14,774 nucleotides of DNA from Holosporaceae bacterium (GTDB lineage Bacteria; Pseudomonadota; Alphaproteobacteria; UBA3830), in the NCBI GenBank assembly GCA_031284345.1, contig JAITAC010000013.1, forward strand, positions 1 through 14,774. The letters are read 5' to 3'. The first letter of the stretch is position 1. Each line of letters opens with the position of its first letter. The notes below the pieces were generated by a model. It was not told the origin of the DNA. It worked only from the letters and a program-made list of their open reading frames with translations, and did not search any database. This document shows, piece after piece, positions 12,000 to 14,774 of the stretch. The position numbers and the translations under genes are program-made.

Positions 12000-14774
12000 C
12001 TAGTGATTATTCATCACAGATAAATGATCTCGCAGCATTATTGCGAGAAATTTCATTTTTTCTTCCCGAATTTTTTTCATAACTTCGGTCTGGGATGGCG
12101 AATTTACGTTCGGTTTAAAATCCCGACTAAGCTTGAATTTTTCAACGCCATTGGTGGAAAAAAATTTATCAAATGCCGCTTCAGTTAGCGGTTCATTTAG
12201 CAATCGCGATATCATAAACTCGGTATCTCCGATCACTCCCACCAGCAACTGTTTAACGACATCCTGATATTCGTAAAATTTCATGGCATAGTTACTATAT
12301 ATCGAACTTTTGTAGTTGTGTACCTGCGTTCCATACATGATATTTTCGCTAGCAGTGTAATAGCTTACCGACAAACTGGGGGACACGTTTTCGTAGAGAT
12401 ATGGCATGCCAATACCAGTTTTTAAATCATATCCTGCCCAGCTAAATTGCCTGCTTCCACCCGGTCCCCACTTGGCTGTTTCCGGATTTTTAAGCAAAGA
12501 TTGCCATGCTTTTTCTACAGTTTCGCTATGTTTTTTGGCATTTAGCATATGTATGAGCAAAAACTGTCGAACATCTTCAAAGTTATAACTTCCTCCCAGT
12601 AGTACTTGGCTATTTTGTTCTGCTTTATCTATGCCATATATACCATTTAGAATGCGGTTAATGCCAGTTTCTCCCATACTTGTTTCTCTATATACGTTCA
12701 CCGCCTCGTCTTTGATATTATCATCTGCATCGAACAATTGTGTACCACTAGGGGATAAGTACAACTCTTTTGTGGATTTAAATTTAAATAGTTCTTCTTT
12801 AATTTTAAAAATTGTGCTGCAGATGGCAGAGTTCAGACAATTTTTCCAGGACAGATTACTTATGTCGTCGGTGGGTAGCAGCACAGATACGCATCCCTCG
12901 TGTGCTTTGTTGACTCCGGCGGCGCAGTTATTATAGCCTTGTATTAGTAATCCTATGGATGTGGCCAGTTGTCTTTTGATATCCAGCTGAGTATTCGGAT
13001 CGCTATCTTTTAATTTGTCAAGTCGTCGGCGCATAGCCGAGAATATGTATTGCACATACTGCTGTGAATAGCTTACAGATCCACAGGCTCCTCTCTGGAA
13101 ATTGCTATAGGTTTGTGATGCATTTGGAGTGACTTCACCAGTCATTTGTTCATGGGCGGTAGCTAATATTATTTCTGAAGTTTTATTTTCATTTTCCAAT
13201 TCAGCTATGCACTCGTACATTATGTTACGGAACTCATTTCCCGTCTGATTGGTCAAATATAAGTTGAGAAAATAGATGCTTTTCCCATAAGCATATCCCA
13301 TCACATCATGCATTACATCCCAGAAAATCTTACTAATGAATTTGTTTCCGTTAACTATTTCCTCTTCGTTTCCCACATATCGTTTGAGCGGAGATCCATT
13401 GGACAATTCTGCCATGATATCGGTTCCAAAAGACGAGTTTTCTTTTAGAGACATTTTTTTATAGTCTAGTTTTGTGAACAGCATACGTATTAGTGGATTG
13501 CCAATATCTTTACTTTCGGAGATTATGTCCAGCATCGCCTGGAGTTTCCCATTAAATGTTGGGATAAATGGCCATTCGTCGTATCTGCTGCCGGAGTAAT
13601 CTCCGATCGATCTGCAGGCATACTTTATGGATTCCAATAAGCCAATTGAGCCCATCATATCACTGGAAGAATTTAATATTGAGTGCACATTTGTGTAGGA
13701 GGAATCATCTGTTATTTTCAATAAATTGACTATGGGATCATTGGCTGAGAATGCGTACGCGCGGAGTTTCAGCGCAGACATTAATATATTCTTTGTTTCA
13801 AATGGTTCCAGCATTGGTTTTAGATAATAAACGTCATTGTAGAGCAAGATGGATTTTGCCCGGCGAATGCTCAGAATGCCCATTAATTTTTTGGCGTCGC
13901 CAATGGTATTTTGCATAGATTCCGCCGCTAGTTCGGCAAACCAATTGGGCAAGTATTCGTCTCGGTATTTGACCACATAATCTTCTCCTTCTATTGTGCT
14001 GATCTGTTCTCCCAAATTTTTAGTAAGGCAGGCGACGGTCGCGCTTCTTTCGTTTTCAGGAATAATATCAAAATGATGTGGCAGCAAATGTTGGACTTCC
14101 GGAGCTAATACTAACGGCGGCGTCGCTACTATCGGCTGAACCGGAGGCGGCGTAACTACTCTCGGCTGAACCCGCGGCGGCGTCGCTACTCTCGGCTGTG
14201 TTGGAGGTGGCGATGTCGGAGTTGTTGCCGTTGGCGCTAGAGCCCTTGGCTGCACCGGAGCCGTTGCCGGAGGTGGCGTAGCTACTCTCGGCTGAACCCG
14301 CGGTGGCGTAGCTACTCTTGGCTGAACCGGAGGCGGCGTAGCCACTCTTGACTGTACCGGAGCTGCTGCTGGAGTTGTTACCGTAGGCGCTAGAGCTCTT
14401 GACTGTACCGGAGCCGCTGCTGCCTGCGGCGGAGCTACTCTTGACTGAACCTGAGGTGGCGCTGTCGGAGTTGTTACCGTCGGCGCTAGAGCTCTTGACT
14501 GAACCTGAGGTGGCGCTGTCGGAGTTGTTACCGTCGGCGCCGGAGCTCTTGACTGCACCGGAGCCGCTGCTGCCTGCGGCTGAGTTACTCTTGGCTGAAC
14601 CTGAGGTGGCGCTGCTGGAGTTGTTACCGTCGGCGCTAGAGCTCTTGGCTGTATCGGCGTTGTTACCGTTGGCGCTAGAGCTCTTGACTGCACCGGAGCC
14701 GCTGCTGGAGTTGGCGTAGCTACTCTAGCCTGTGCCGGAGTTGTTACCGTAGGCGCTAGAGCTCTTGACTGTAC
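12000..14774 (-). CDS. large protein with Pro/Arg-rich repeat region and unrecognised C-terminal domain (5' end outside window)
   Basis: At least 924 residues are in the window and the frame stays open to the right edge, so the true start lies beyond 14774. A GTG at 14693 is only a repeat Val, not a convincing start. The visible N-terminal part (about 220 residues) is a low-complexity Pro/Ala/Thr/Val/Gln/Arg repeat with no acidic residue. From about 14100 down to 12003 it becomes an ordinary globular composition of about 700 residues, mostly predicted-helical, with scattered Cys and aromatic patches such as WAGYDLKTGIGMPYLYENV. I recognise no family, catalytic motif or clear membrane segment. 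A signal peptide cannot be judged. A repeat-tethered domain suggests a surface or secreted protein, possibly host-directed; this is inference. It is transcribed toward the symporter and shares its terminator. Confidence 0.8.
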   Translation of the reverse strand, partial: VQSRALAPTVTTPAQARVATPTPAAAPVQSRALAPTVTTPIQPRALAPTVTTPAAPPQVQPRVTQPQAAAAPVQSRAPAPTVTTPTAPPQVQSRALAPTVTTPTAPPQVQSRVAPPQAAAAPVQSRALAPTVTTPAAAPVQSRVATPPPVQPRVATPPRVQPRVATPPPATAPVQPRALAPTATTPTSPPPTQPRVATPPRVQPRVVTPPPVQPIVATPPLVLAPEVQHLLPHHFDIIPENERSATVACLTKNLGEQISTIEGEDYVVKYRDEYLPNWFAELAAESMQNTIGDAKKLMGILSIRRAKSILLYNDVYYLKPMLEPFETKNILMSALKLRAYAFSANDPIVNLLKITDDSSYTNVHSILNSSSDMMGSIGLLESIKYACRSIGDYSGSRYDEWPFIPTFNGKLQAMLDIISESKDIGNPLIRMLFTKLDYKKMSLKENSSFGTDIMAELSNGSPLKRYVGNEEEIVNGNKFISKIFWDVMHDVMGYAYGKSIYFLNLYLTNQTGNEFRNIMYECIAELENENKTSEIILATAHEQMTGEVTPNASQTYSNFQRGACGSVSYSQQYVQYIFSAMRRRLDKLKDSDPNTQLDIKRQLATSIGLLIQGYNNCAAGVNKAHEGCVSVLLPTDDISNLSWKNCLNSAICSTIFKIKEELFKFKSTKELYLSPSGTQLFDADDNIKDEAVNVYRETSMGETGINRILNGIYGIDKAEQNSQVLLGGSYNFEDVRQFLLIHMLNAKKHSETVEKAWQSLLKNPETAKWGPGGSRQFSWAGYDLKTGIGMPYLYENVSPSLSVSYYTASENIMYGTQVHNYKSSIYSNYAMKFYEYQDVVKQLLVGVIGDTEFMISRLLNEPLTEAAFDKFFSTNGVEKFKLSRDFKPNVNSPSQTEVMKKIREEKMKFLAIMLRDHLSVMNNH
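14111..14774 (-). repeat. in-frame Pro/Arg-rich coding repeats, continuing past window edge
   Basis: Two alternating modules are visible. Module A is QSRALAPTVTTP or a close variant (seven copies). Module B is QPRVATPP or a variant (nine copies). Short A/P/Q linkers such as TAPPQ and QAAAAP join them. Each module carries one Arg and no acidic residue, so the tract is basic and probably extended. Copies are near-identical at the DNA level and more GC-rich than the rest of the gene, consistent with recent expansion by slippage or unequal exchange. Confidence 0.9.

Noticed and set aside
14399..14719. Forward open frame rich in Leu, Glu and Pro
   Set aside because: It is the exact antisense of the Pro/Arg coding repeats; its periodicity comes from them, and it has no independent start signal.
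1..14774. CRISPR arrays, insertion sequences, tRNA or rRNA genes
   Set aside because: I found no spaced direct repeats with unique spacers, no transposase motifs with inverted ends and no cloverleaf. The only repeats are within coding sequence.

Overview
The window reads as the chromosome of an AT-rich, host-associated bacterium, most likely an intracellular alphaproteobacterium of the Rickettsiales or Holosporales type. The evidence is a flavin-type IPP isomerase (fni), a fused HPPK-DHPS folate enzyme next to folB, a class IIA HAD protein of a type I associate with alphaproteobacteria, and a large ankyrin-repeat protein with a Sec-type signal. The taxonomy is inference from gene content; no rRNA or tRNA is present.

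Layout, left to right. Positions 1-273 are a very AT-rich leader. 274-3495 (+) encodes a 1073-residue secreted ankyrin-repeat protein. Its C-terminus looks like an OspF/SpvC or lanthipeptide-synthetase type phospho-Ser/Thr lyase domain. 3561-8289 (+) is a housekeeping run: infA, a degenerate ferritin, fni (overlapping the ferritin stop by 4 nt), ettA and a HAD-IIA hydrolase. 8367-10015 (-) is a two-gene folate operon, folB then folKP. 10176-10570 holds a divergent promoter region and a tandem glycine riboswitch, followed by a Na+-coupled alanine/glycine symporter gene at 10579-11943 (+). A bidirectional terminator hairpin (11955-11985) separates it from a convergent large gene at 12000-14774 (-). 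That gene is cut by the window edge and encodes a Pro/Arg-rich repeat region followed by a roughly 700-residue domain I do not recognise.

The best candidate for something new is the ankyrin/lyase fusion. Its K-x-H motif, a downstream Lys, and an Arg-Val-Gly-Pro...Tyr-Thr-Arg stretch match the layout of phosphothreonine lyases that inactivate host MAP kinases. It would be a plausible host-directed effector. Its ankyrin units are unusually short (about 28 residues).

The second strong item is the glycine riboswitch. Aptamer II carries a peripheral arm of more than 110 nt where a short hairpin is normal. The expression platform can be read as a glycine-OFF translational switch, which fits control of a glycine/alanine importer. 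Smaller oddities are ferroxidase-ligand losses in the ferritin and a Gln-to-His change in a conserved fni active-site motif.
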